From contig DLRW01000046.1 of the NCBI GenBank assembly GCA_002501205.1, positions 1-42,478 on the forward strand: a stretch of DNA of 42,478 bases. The letters are read 5' to 3'. Each line of letters starts with the position of its first letter. The first letter of the stretch is position 1. This DNA is from Flavobacteriales bacterium UBA7878. GTDB taxonomy: Bacteria > Bacteroidota > Bacteroidia > Flavobacteriales > Schleiferiaceae. The notes beneath the pieces were generated by a model that had not been told where the DNA came from, searched no databases, and worked only from the letters and a program-made list of their open reading frames with translations. This document shows, in pieces, positions 9,008-17,268 of the stretch. The translations under genes were made by a program, and so were the position numbers.

Positions 9008-9012
9008 TTGGA

Positions 9013-9055
9013 GCATTCTAAAGTCTTTCGAAACGCTTTCTAAAGATTTCCTAAA
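9013..9055 (-). promoter_or_regulatory. Four 11-bp direct repeats: likely response-regulator operator
   Basis: On the minus strand the pentamers TTTAG, TTTAG, TTTCG and TTTAG start at 9055, 9044, 9033 and 9022, exactly 11 bp apart, with an A/G-rich spacer in each unit. One helical turn between direct repeats is the usual layout of OmpR/PhoB-family binding sites. The first unit overlaps the TAG stop of the histidine kinase gene. A 17-bp stretch here (about 9040-9056) recurs upstream of the response regulator gene. Binding by the neighbouring regulator is an inference. Confidence 0.65.
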
Positions 9056-10418
9056 AATGAAGATGGAAGCAGGTTCCCTTCCCGGGTTCCGATTGAAGCT
9101 CAATGCGAGCGTCGATGGCTTCGGCTGCTCTTTGAGCAATGGATAAGCCCAAGCCTGAGCCCGGTGCCCCGTCTTGAATAGCCTGCGGGCTGCGATAAAA
9201 AGCCTGGAACACTTGCTCCTGCTCCTCTTTAGGGATACCCGGTCCCTGATCACAAATGGTACAGGTAAACCCCGTATTAGTACTTGTTGCTTCAATGCGC
9301 AGCTCGGTTGATTCCGGACTGTACTTCACTGCATTGCCAATCAAGTTTTGAAAAATTAAGGTTCCAAAATATCCGGGAATCTCCCTGCTTTCCAACTGAT
9401 GAAGGTCTAGATGAACCTTAAGGTCTTTGGATTGGATAACAGGATGCAAGGAGCTTAGCACTTCTTCTATTACAATCCCCAAAACCTGAGGACTTAGATT
9501 TAAGGCTTCTGAATCCATTCGAGCCAAAACCAATAATTGATCACTCAAATTGGCCATACGATCGATCTGCACCAAGGCTGATTTGATGGTTGATTCATAT
9601 TCCTCTTGGCTGCGCGATTTACGGAGCAAAACCTCCAAGCTTCCTCTTAAGGTGGCTAAAGGCGTGCGCAATTCATGAGATGCATCCGAACTAAATTGCT
9701 TCTCCCCTTGAAAGGCGTGTTGCAAACGGTCTAATAAGGCATTAATGGACTGAGATAAATCGTATAACTCGTCCTGCTTGGCAGGCAGGGGAACCCGTTC
9801 ATCCAAAAAGCGTTTTGAGGTACGACCTGCAGTGCGAGTTATCTCCTTAATCGGTTTGATACTGCGATCCGCCAGGGAACGAGTAATGTAAAATAGACTG
9901 ATAAGAACTACCGGAAAACTAATCCCTTCAGCCCAGGCCAACTTCCTTAGTACCTGAATGGAGGCTTGCATGGACATGGCAGCCAAAATATAGCCCTGCA
10001 GTTTATCCTTGGTACGCAAGGGAATCTGGATTTGCCTTAAGACTTCATCATTCAGGCTGGCGTCAAAATGATGTCCGCCTTCATACTCCGGGTGAAAAAG
10101 TAATTCTTGATTCTTGAGGTTAGGCGATTTGTCCATCAATTCACCTTTGCTATTCATCAACTGAATGAACACAGGTAAAACCTGAGCTTCGCGATGTTCG
10201 CGCTCCTCCCATTCTCCTTTATTGAGAAAGTGAATGGAGTCTCCCAGGATTGTCACTTCGGAGGTATGCTTATAGGCTTCTATGGACAAAACCCGATCCA
10301 TATTATCGTAAACCGTTTGATAGACTATTCCATAGACCAAAAGGAAGGCAATGGCTACCAAGGTGGATGTAGCCACCAAATAATAAAATGCGATGCGATC
10401 TTTAAAGCTCAATTTCAT
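9051..10418 (-). CDS. Sensor histidine kinase of the efflux two-component system
   Basis: 455 aa membrane sensor kinase. Helix at about 12-33, extracytoplasmic domain (about 34-160, with several His and acidic residues such as EEREHREAQ and EGGHHFD that could bind metal), second helix at about 165-185, and HAMP at about 190-240. The HisKA domain has phospho-acceptor H248 (SHELRTP). The HATPase has N box NLIGNAVKYS, G1 DQGPGIP and G2 GSGLGLSIA. Its start overlaps the response regulator stop (ATGA), so the two are translated together. Its own stop lies in the first repeat of the downstream operator. Context (metal RND pump next door) suggests a CusS/CzcS-type metal sensor; the ligand is not determinable from sequence. 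Confidence 0.94.
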   Translation of the reverse strand: MKLSFKDRIAFYYLVATSTLVAIAFLLVYGIVYQTVYDNMDRVLSIEAYKHTSEVTILGDSIHFLNKGEWEEREHREAQVLPVFIQLMNSKGELMDKSPNLKNQELLFHPEYEGGHHFDASLNDEVLRQIQIPLRTKDKLQGYILAAMSMQASIQVLRKLAWAEGISFPVVLISLFYITRSLADRSIKPIKEITRTAGRTSKRFLDERVPLPAKQDELYDLSQSINALLDRLQHAFQGEKQFSSDASHELRTPLATLRGSLEVLLRKSRSQEEYESTIKSALVQIDRMANLSDQLLVLARMDSEALNLSPQVLGIVIEEVLSSLHPVIQSKDLKVHLDLHQLESREIPGYFGTLIFQNLIGNAVKYSPESTELRIEATSTNTGFTCTICDQGPGIPKEEQEQVFQAFYRSPQAIQDGAPGSGLGLSIAQRAAEAIDARIELQSEPGKGTCFHLHF

Positions 10419-11089
10419 ACTTCCCGGGCTATATAACCCACCCCTCTGATGGTTTGGATGTAATTATCCTCTCCTTCCAAGTTTAGTTTTTTACGGAGGG
10501 TATTGATATAAACATCTATAATCCCCGCATTATAATTGTAATTACTATCCCACACATTTTCAAGGATTTGCACTCTTCTACAAACCCGGTTCTTATTGCG
10601 CAATAAAAACTCTAAAAGGGCAAATTCTCTTTGCGTAAGTTGAATGAGTTCGTCATTACGGTAAACTAAATGGGCACTTAAATCCATGCGGATTTCACCG
10701 AGTTGCAAGGCTTCGTGGCTGGTCTCCCCACTTTTAGCTCTCAGCTGAACTCGGATTCGTTCCAATAATTCATCAAAATGAAAAGGCTTACGGATATAAT
10801 CATTGGCGCCAGCCTGTAAACCAAAAACCACTTCTTCTGATGAATCTTTGGCCGTTAATAAAATGACCGGCGTCTTTTTGTTATGCTTTCGAAATTCCTG
10901 GCAGATGGCAATCCCGCTCATACCGGGTAGCATCCAATCTAATAAGAGTAAATCATATTCATCCGAAAGAGCCAATTGCAGGCCCTTATTACCATCATGA
11001 GCCATTACCACGGTATAGGCTTCTTCTTCCAGGCCTTGCTTTAAAAATGCGGCAATACCTGTTTCATCTTCAACGATCAGGATTTTCAT
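10415..11089 (-). CDS. OmpR/PhoB-family response regulator
   Basis: 224 aa. N-terminal receiver with acidic pair E7/D8, phospho-acceptor D51 (LLLLDWMLPG), conserved T (LLTAKD) and K (YIRKPF). The C-terminal winged-helix domain ends with the typical TIRGVGYIAREV. It is the first gene of the two-component unit, and the kinase start overlaps its stop. Two TTTAG repeats 11 bp apart sit just upstream and match the four before the efflux pump, so autoregulation together with pump control is likely. The metal-type assignment (CusR/CzcR-like) rests on context. Confidence 0.94.
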   Translation of the reverse strand: MKILIVEDETGIAAFLKQGLEEEAYTVVMAHDGNKGLQLALSDEYDLLLLDWMLPGMSGIAICQEFRKHNKKTPVILLTAKDSSEEVVFGLQAGANDYIRKPFHFDELLERIRVQLRAKSGETSHEALQLGEIRMDLSAHLVYRNDELIQLTQREFALLEFLLRNKNRVCRRVQILENVWDSNYNYNAGIIDVYINTLRKKLNLEGEDNYIQTIRGVGYIAREV

Positions 11090-11093
11090 AAGT

Positions 11094-11128
11094 CAAAGGT
11101 CCGCATCCCAACTAAAGATTTCCTAAAA
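11094..11128 (-). promoter_or_regulatory. Two-repeat operator and -7-like box of the response regulator gene
   Basis: Minus-strand TTTAG at 11127-11123 and at 11116-11112, 11 bp apart, lies inside a 17-bp identity with the pump operator. Ten nt downstream is GACCTTTG (11101-11094), one mismatch from TAnnTTTG; the same 10-nt spacing is found at the pump promoter. This box ends 4 nt before the ATG, so transcription from it would give a nearly leaderless mRNA. Confidence 0.5.
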
Positions 11129-11147
11129 GACCGAGAATATTTTACGC

Positions 11148-13226
11148 TTATACCACGGGGAGACTGAACCAGAAGGTAGATCCTTCGCCTGCTTCACTTT
11201 CTACGCCAATTTTGCCACCATTAGAACGAACAAACTCACTACAGAGGTAAAGTCCTAAACCGGTTCCCATTTCCTTTGCTGTACCCACGGAAGGATCCAT
11301 CAATTCTGAGAACATCTCATCCTTTTGCGAATTGCGCAGCCCAGGGCCTTGATCCTTCACTTTAAAACAATAGCAATCTTCTTTCCTTTCACCAGAAATG
11401 TAAATTGAACCTCCTTCTGGATTAAATTTCAAGGCATTAGAAATAAAATTCCTCAAAACAATTCTTACAATTTCGGCATCGGCATTGAGTTGAGATTCAC
11501 CATCATTAATTTCCTGAATAATATCAATACTCTTGTTTTTAGCGAGTCCTGAAAACAATTCGATCACTTGATTCAAGGCCATCGCCACCGCAATCCTCTT
11601 CTTCTCATTGTTCTCGGCGACACCAATTTGCAAACGGGCCCAATGCAAAAGGTTTTCTATACTTTGTCGAAGGATTACTACTTCGGAAGAGAGTTTTCGC
11701 ATAAAACCTTTAATGATCTGCGGATCCTCCCCCCCCTCCATATTGCTGAGGTCAATCAAACCCTGGAGCGAGTTTAACGGCGATTTTAAATCATGAGCCA
11801 TCACTGCCAAAATCCGATCCTTAAAGGCATTCAACATTTCAAGACTTTGCTTCTGTTCGCGCAGCTCAGCCTGCTGTTCTTGAATCTCCTTATGTTGTTT
11901 TTCAATCCTTTGATTCTTTTCCCTCAATACAATATTCCGTGCTCTACGGGTATAGGCATTCCAGGCGAAGGCCACAGTTAATATCCCTAAACCTCCTAAG
12001 AACCAGTACACCCAAAATCGCTTTAATTCTTGATCGCGTATTTCACTTTGATGCTGAGCTTCCACTCTTTCCTTTTCAATTTGATATTGATAACGCTCTT
12101 CCAATTTGGTTAATTCGGCCACATTAGATTGCGAACGCAGGGAATCATTATACAGGGAGTGCTCTAACAAATAGGAATAGGCGGTGTTATAATCACCTTT
12201 AATTGCATAGAGCTGATGTAAGGAGGAAGCAAGGTCTACCATTTCCTGTAAACGGGAGTATTTACGGGCCATTTCCATGTAGAACTCCCCCTTCTTCACC
12301 GCTTGGTCCACCAAGCCTTCGCGGGCCAAAACCCGAACATCACGAATCCCAAAAGTGAGATAAAAGTTCTCGTATTCTTCTAATTCAGGATCATTTAAGG
12401 CCTGGTTCAAATAGATTCGAGCTGAATCAACTTCATTAATCTTAATGAAATAGGTCACTAAATTAGATAAGGCATAGAAACGACTGGGCTTCTGATGGGC
12501 TTCGTCTGCCAATTTAATACAGGCCTTAAAAAAGTATATTGCCGAATCTGGCTGCCCCATCTTTTCATAAGCAATACCTAAATTGTTATAGTTGGTTAGT
12601 TCATCTTCCTTTCCAATCTTTCGATAAAGCTCTAAAGAGCTCCGTAAATGACTCACCGCTCTTTCTTGATCTCCTAAATTACTGTAGAGTCGGGCCAGAT
12701 TATTATTAATATCGGCCATGGTTGTTAAATCACCCTGTAAACGAGCTAATTGCAAGCCTTTATAAAAGAAATTGGTCGCTCTATTAAATTCCCCAATTTC
12801 AACATATATATTGCTAAGATTGCTGTAATTAACTGCTAAACCGGAACTATCATTATTGCTTTCGTTAATCTCCAGGGATTGCTTATAATAGTCTAATGCG
12901 GAATGTAAATCACCCTGAATAAAATAGGTGATACCCATACCATTTAAGGCTCTGGCGGTAAAATCATGACGATTTAGGTCTTTACTCAAAGCCACTGCTT
13001 CTTTCAAAAACCCACGAGATTGCTGAACATCCACCTGAGCATAGGCCTGGGCCAGTTCCATCAAGAAGCTAAAACGCTCCTCTCCTTTTAAGCTATCAAG
13101 CCTTTGCTCCATAGCCTTCAACTCTGGAGGCATAATCTGACTGAAGCTCGGAAAGGAGCTAAAGAAAAAGATAAGGCTGGTAATCGGTATTAATAATGCT
13201 GAACTCCTCAAGTAAAATCTCTTCAT
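11148..13226 (-). CDS. TPR-containing sensor histidine kinase
   Basis: About 692 aa. The ATG at 13226 is preferred over one nine codons upstream (13253) because it opens a clean signal peptide (MKRFYLRSS, hydrophobic core, ending FSQ). An extracytoplasmic array of about six to seven TPR motifs follows (about 60-360, including ALDYYKQSLEI and AISHLRSS-like helices). Next are a single membrane helix (about 408-425, VYWFLGGLGILTVAF), a coiled coil, HisKA with phospho-acceptor H in AHDLKSPL (about 478), and HATPase boxes (NFISNALKFNPEG, DQGPGL, GTGLGLYL). Such TPR kinases are common in Bacteroidota and often act without an adjacent regulator. None sits next to it; the nearest, at 11089, overlaps another kinase. 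No ligand can be named. Confidence 0.92.
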   Translation of the reverse strand: MKRFYLRSSALLIPITSLIFFFSSFPSFSQIMPPELKAMEQRLDSLKGEERFSFLMELAQAYAQVDVQQSRGFLKEAVALSKDLNRHDFTARALNGMGITYFIQGDLHSALDYYKQSLEINESNNDSSGLAVNYSNLSNIYVEIGEFNRATNFFYKGLQLARLQGDLTTMADINNNLARLYSNLGDQERAVSHLRSSLELYRKIGKEDELTNYNNLGIAYEKMGQPDSAIYFFKACIKLADEAHQKPSRFYALSNLVTYFIKINEVDSARIYLNQALNDPELEEYENFYLTFGIRDVRVLAREGLVDQAVKKGEFYMEMARKYSRLQEMVDLASSLHQLYAIKGDYNTAYSYLLEHSLYNDSLRSQSNVAELTKLEERYQYQIEKERVEAQHQSEIRDQELKRFWVYWFLGGLGILTVAFAWNAYTRRARNIVLREKNQRIEKQHKEIQEQQAELREQKQSLEMLNAFKDRILAVMAHDLKSPLNSLQGLIDLSNMEGGEDPQIIKGFMRKLSSEVVILRQSIENLLHWARLQIGVAENNEKKRIAVAMALNQVIELFSGLAKNKSIDIIQEINDGESQLNADAEIVRIVLRNFISNALKFNPEGGSIYISGERKEDCYCFKVKDQGPGLRNSQKDEMFSELMDPSVGTAKEMGTGLGLYLCSEFVRSNGGKIGVESEAGEGSTFWFSLPVV

Positions 13227-13253
13227 TTTCAAGCAGCAGGTTAAGAACATCAA

Positions 13254-13742
13254 AGTAGCGCATTTCCTTTAAAAATGCTCAATTGCGAAACAAAAAATCC
13301 TATCAATCCACACTTTTTAGGGATATACAATTCCTTCTTAACATTCAGCTCTAGAATCGACCAAGCTGGCACCAGGATCTAGATCACTGATTCTTTGGGC
13401 CTTAACAAAACCCCATGCACACTATGGACCCAGGACTATTCCTTTGTTGCGGATATAAAGTAAATTTAAGCGCAAGCATCCCCGTCTTAGAATCATCCTA
13501 AATATGATATTCTGAACAATCTTAGGATCAACACTTTAAGTGGAGGCGAATAATTTCTTAACTTACAACTTCCTGTTGATTATGCCACGAATTTCAATTC
13601 ATCATAGGTACTAAACAGCGCACTATGCGTTGTTGGGGCCCCGACCTTAGTGTCGGGGTTTTTTCATGCATTATAAATCTTGGCTTAATCCGGAAGATCG
13701 GACCTTAGTATAATTTCAACCTTCTAATCTCAGCCTCTCAAA
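13254..13742. other. Long intergenic region with possible small RNA
   Basis: Divergent gap between the TPR kinase and pyruvate carboxylase with no convincing protein-coding ORF. The right half is rich in potential plus-strand pairing. ATCCTAA (about 13494) can pair with TTAGGAT (about 13522). ATCAACA (about 13527) can pair with TGTTGAT (about 13574). CAGCGC/GCGTTG form a small hairpin (about 13616-13633). The region ends in a strong intrinsic terminator. A near-consensus box TTCCTTTG lies at 13439-13446. This would fit a structured RNA of about 200 nt, or a leader controlling pyruvate carboxylase. Confidence 0.35.
13639..13664 (+). terminator. Intrinsic terminator without an upstream gene
   Basis: CCCCGAC, loop CTTAGT, GTCGGGG, then six T on the plus strand. 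The reverse strand has no T run after the stem, so it works only rightward. It lies 79 nt before pyruvate carboxylase and follows no plus-strand protein gene. Confidence 0.85.
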
Positions 13743-16700
13743 ATGAAAACCATCCAAAGATTATTGGTCGCCAACCGGGGTGAAATTGCCATTCGTATTT
13801 TTCGCGCCGCCACCGAACTGAAAATTCGCACGATTGCCATTTACAGTTTTGAAGACCGCTATTCCCTGCATCGCTACAAGGCGGATGAGGCCTATAAAAT
13901 TGGAGCCGACGATGAGCCGCTGCGCCCCTATTTAGATATTGAAGAAATCATTCGAATTGCGAAAAGACAAAAAGTCGATGCAATCCATCCGGGCTACGGT
14001 TTCTTAAGTGAGAACATCGAATTTGCACGTCGCTGTGCGGAAGAAGGGATCACCTTTATTGGACCCAAAGCGAGCATAATGGAGCAATTGGGGAATAAAG
14101 TTGCGGCTAAAAAGCTGGCCCAAAAAATCAAAATCCCCATGATAGAAGGGGCCGATGGCCTGCAAAGTGAAGAAGACATCCTAAACGCTGCTCAGAAAAT
14201 CGGTTTCCCTATTATGTTGAAGGCCGCCTCCGGTGGTGGTGGTCGCGGTATGCGCGTGGTACGCGACAATCAAGCCCTGCTTTCTGCCTATCGAGAAGCT
14301 TCTGGCGAAGCCGCCAAAGCTTTTGGGGATCCGACCATTTTCATTGAAAAATTTGTAGAAGATCCCAAGCATATTGAGGTGCAATTACTAGGTGATCTAC
14401 ATGGCAATCTGGTCCATTTGCATGAACGAGATTGCTCCGTACAAAGACGTTTCCAAAAGGTTGTTGAAGTAGCACCGGCCTCTACCCTAAAAGGTAAAAC
14501 GCGCAAGCAATTGCATGAATATGCCCTGAAAATTGGTCGGGCAGTTAAGTATACCCATGCCGGTACGGTAGAGTTTTTAGTGGATAAAGACGAAAACATC
14601 TACTTCATTGAAGTGAATCCACGTATTCAGGTGGAGCATACCATCACCGAGGAAATTACCGGATATGATATAGTAAAAGCCCAAATTCAAGTGGCCATGG
14701 GTGAGGCCCTAACAGGTGATGTAATTGGTATCCCTAACCAAGAAGCAATTAAGGTTAATGGGCATGCCATTCAATGTCGAATCACCACCGAAGATCCGGC
14801 GCAGGGATTTAGTCCAGATTATGGAACTATAATCGCTTATCGCAATGCTGCGGGAATGGGCATTCGCCTGGATGAAGGCAGCAGTTATCCCGGAGTAACT
14901 ATTTCGCCTTTCTTTGATTCGATGTTGGTAAAGGTATCGGCCTGGGGAAGCAGCTTAGATGTTGCCAGCGACCGTATGCGCAGAGCCTTGTCCGAATTTC
15001 GAATTCGCGGAGTTCAAACTAATATTCCCTTTCTGCAAAATGTAATTGCCCACCCCATTTTTAGAGCAGGAGAGCAAAGGGTAAGCTTTATTGAAAAGCA
15101 TCCAGAACTCCTCGAAATCACCAAGCCCAAAAATCGAGGTACCCGCATTCTTCGCTATATGGCAGATGTGATTGTGAATGGAAATCCTGAAGTGAAAAAT
15201 CACGATCCTAATAAGAGGTTTCAGCCGGCTATCGCACCAAGCTATGATCGACATTCGGCCCATACGCCTGGCACCAAAAACTTACTAACTGAATTAGGAC
15301 CTCACGACTTTTCCCTCTGGCTTAAGGATCAAAAGCCTATTTATTTTACGGACACCACCTTTAGAGATGCCCATCAATCGCTTTTAGCTACTCGAGTGCG
15401 CACCATCGATTTATTGAATATTGCGGAAAGCTATTCCAAGAGCTTCCCCCAACTCTTCTCGGCTGAAATTTGGGGTGGCGCCACCTTCGATGTTTGTATG
15501 CGCTTTTTAAAGGAAGACCCTTGGGAACGTTTACGTCTGCTGAGGGAAGCCATGCCCAATGTACTTACGCAGATGTTAATCCGTGCCAGCAATGCCGTGG
15601 GTTATAAGGCCTATCCGGATAACCTCGTAGAGCGATTCATTGAAAAGTCCTGGGAAAATGGCATCGATATCTTTAGAATTTTTGATTCTCTCAACTGGAC
15701 CGAACAATTGGAGGTTTCCACCAAAGCAGTTTTAGAACGAACTCAAGGTTTGGCCGAAGTGAGTATCTGCTACACCGGCGATATCAGCAATCCCAAAAAA
15801 CATCCGAAATACAGCCTACAATACTATTTGGATCTAGCGCGTAAAATTGAAGATATGGGAGCGCATATTCTGGCCATTAAGGATATGGCGGGCTTACTTA
15901 AACCTTATGCCGCGCAAGAGCTCATCACCGAATTAAAAAAGGCAGTTGACCTTCCCATCCATCTCCATACCCATGATACCTCTGGAGTGCAATCAGCAAC
16001 CTATTTAAAAGCCATTGAAGCCGGTGTTGATGTGGTGGATGTTGCAGTCGATTCGATGAGTGGACTTACCTCCCAGCCAAATTTCAATTCCTTGCTCGCT
16101 TGTTTAGAAGGTCATGAAAGAGAAAACCCCCTGGATTTAGCTAAGCTCAATGAATTTAGCGCCTATTGGGAAAACTTGAGGGAGTGGTATTATCCCTTCG
16201 AATCCGGTTTGAAAGCGGGCACAGCTCAATTGTATGAACATGAAATTCCAGGAGGACAATATTCCAATTTACGCCCACAGGCTCGCGGCTTAGGGATTGA
16301 AGATAAATTCGAAACCATCAAGAAAAACTACAAGGATGCGAATCATCTCATGGGCGACTTGGTGAAGGTGACCCCTTCCTCCAAAGTAGTGGGTGACTTA
16401 GCCATGTTTATGACCACCAATGGCTACACTAAAGATGACCTCATCGCCAAAGGTGAAGATATATCCTTTCCGGATTCTGTAATTAGCTTCTTCAAAGGTG
16501 AACTAGGACAACCTCATGGTGGCTTCCCCATCCTTTTCCAAAAGCTGGTTTTAAAAAATGAAAAACCCTTTACGGATCGCCCCAATAAACATCTTAAGCC
16601 CGTCGATTTTGAGAAGGAGTTCGAAACATTCCAAAATGAACTCGGCTCAGATCTTAATGAATTGGACTTCCTGAGTTATAAACTCTATCCCAAGGTTTTT

Positions 16701-17183
16701 AAAGATTACCTGGATTTTCATCGCGAATTTGGTGAAGTATGGCGAATCCCCAGTCTAAACTTCTGGTATGGTCTCGAGCAAAATGAAGAGTTTATGGTGG
16801 AAATTGATCAAGGGAAAACCATTTTGGTACGCTTCTTAAATATTACTGAGCCCGATCCTAATGGCAAACGTCAGGTTTACTTTAAACTGAATGGTCAGAA
16901 TCGCCATGTGGAAGTGCTGGATCAGAGTATTGAAGTAAATACCGTTCAGAACCTCAAAGCCACTGAAGCTAATGATGTGGGCTCACCACTGCAAGGTAAA
17001 TTGGTTAAAATACTGGTGAAGTCAGGAGATCAAGTGAAGAAAAATGATCCCCTCTTTGTGATCGAGGCCATGAAAATGGAAAGCACGGTTTTAGCCAGTA
17101 AAAATGGAACTGTCAGGAATATTGAGCTTAGCGACAATACCATGGTGGCTCAAGATGACTTAATTTTGGTGCTTGAGCCATAG
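13743..17183 (+). CDS. pyc: Pyruvate carboxylase
   Basis: 1146 aa, normal length for the single-chain enzyme that carboxylates pyruvate to oxaloacetate using ATP, bicarbonate and biotin (anaplerosis). Biotin carboxylase domain at about 4-455: ANRGEIAIRIFRA start, Gly-rich ATP loop GGGGRGMRV near 163, and EVNPRIQVEHTITEE. Carboxyltransferase domain at about 530-800: TDTTFRDAHQSL, and metal ligands in HLHTHD near 740-745. A conserved PYC/OADA domain follows, then a biotinyl carrier domain with EAMKMES, biotinylated lysine 1111, 35 residues from the C-terminus. Soluble, cytoplasmic. Transcribed alone from an upstream region that contains a terminator. The order BC-CT-BCCP excludes propionyl- or acetyl-CoA carboxylase subunits. 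Confidence 0.98.
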   Translation: MKTIQRLLVANRGEIAIRIFRAATELKIRTIAIYSFEDRYSLHRYKADEAYKIGADDEPLRPYLDIEEIIRIAKRQKVDAIHPGYGFLSENIEFARRCAEEGITFIGPKASIMEQLGNKVAAKKLAQKIKIPMIEGADGLQSEEDILNAAQKIGFPIMLKAASGGGGRGMRVVRDNQALLSAYREASGEAAKAFGDPTIFIEKFVEDPKHIEVQLLGDLHGNLVHLHERDCSVQRRFQKVVEVAPASTLKGKTRKQLHEYALKIGRAVKYTHAGTVEFLVDKDENIYFIEVNPRIQVEHTITEEITGYDIVKAQIQVAMGEALTGDVIGIPNQEAIKVNGHAIQCRITTEDPAQGFSPDYGTIIAYRNAAGMGIRLDEGSSYPGVTISPFFDSMLVKVSAWGSSLDVASDRMRRALSEFRIRGVQTNIPFLQNVIAHPIFRAGEQRVSFIEKHPELLEITKPKNRGTRILRYMADVIVNGNPEVKNHDPNKRFQPAIAPSYDRHSAHTPGTKNLLTELGPHDFSLWLKDQKPIYFTDTTFRDAHQSLLATRVRTIDLLNIAESYSKSFPQLFSAEIWGGATFDVCMRFLKEDPWERLRLLREAMPNVLTQMLIRASNAVGYKAYPDNLVERFIEKSWENGIDIFRIFDSLNWTEQLEVSTKAVLERTQGLAEVSICYTGDISNPKKHPKYSLQYYLDLARKIEDMGAHILAIKDMAGLLKPYAAQELITELKKAVDLPIHLHTHDTSGVQSATYLKAIEAGVDVVDVAVDSMSGLTSQPNFNSLLACLEGHERENPLDLAKLNEFSAYWENLREWYYPFESGLKAGTAQLYEHEIPGGQYSNLRPQARGLGIEDKFETIKKNYKDANHLMGDLVKVTPSSKVVGDLAMFMTTNGYTKDDLIAKGEDISFPDSVISFFKGELGQPHGGFPILFQKLVLKNEKPFTDRPNKHLKPVDFEKEFETFQNELGSDLNELDFLSYKLYPKVFKDYLDFHREFGEVWRIPSLNFWYGLEQNEEFMVEIDQGKTILVRFLNITEPDPNGKRQVYFKLNGQNRHVEVLDQSIEVNTVQNLKATEANDVGSPLQGKLVKILVKSGDQVKKNDPLFVIEAMKMESTVLASKNGTVRNIELSDNTMVAQDDLILVLEP

Positions 17184-17244
17184 TCTCTGATCTATAAAAA
17201 TATAGAAGGTGACTTGGGAAGCCTTTAGGGTTTTACTGAAAAAT

Positions 17245-17252
17245 TAACTTTG
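17245..17252 (+). promoter_or_regulatory. Promoter -7 box of trxB
   Basis: TAACTTTG, an exact match to the Bacteroidota TAnnTTTG element, 16 nt before the trxB ATG. A weak -33-like TTTA lies at 17224-17227. It implies trxB has its own promoter with a very short leader although it follows pyc on the same strand. Confidence 0.65.
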
Positions 17253-17268
17253 CCCAAAATTTAGAAAA

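Noticed and set aside
8771..9295. Minus-strand 174-codon ORF crossing the kinase end, the operator and the pump start
   Set aside because: It overlaps two well-supported genes in another frame, has low-complexity Arg/Cys-rich sequence and no recognisable domain.
13639..13664. Terminator assigned to the TPR kinase gene
   Set aside because: That gene is transcribed leftward and starts here rather than ends; the T tract lies only on the plus strand.
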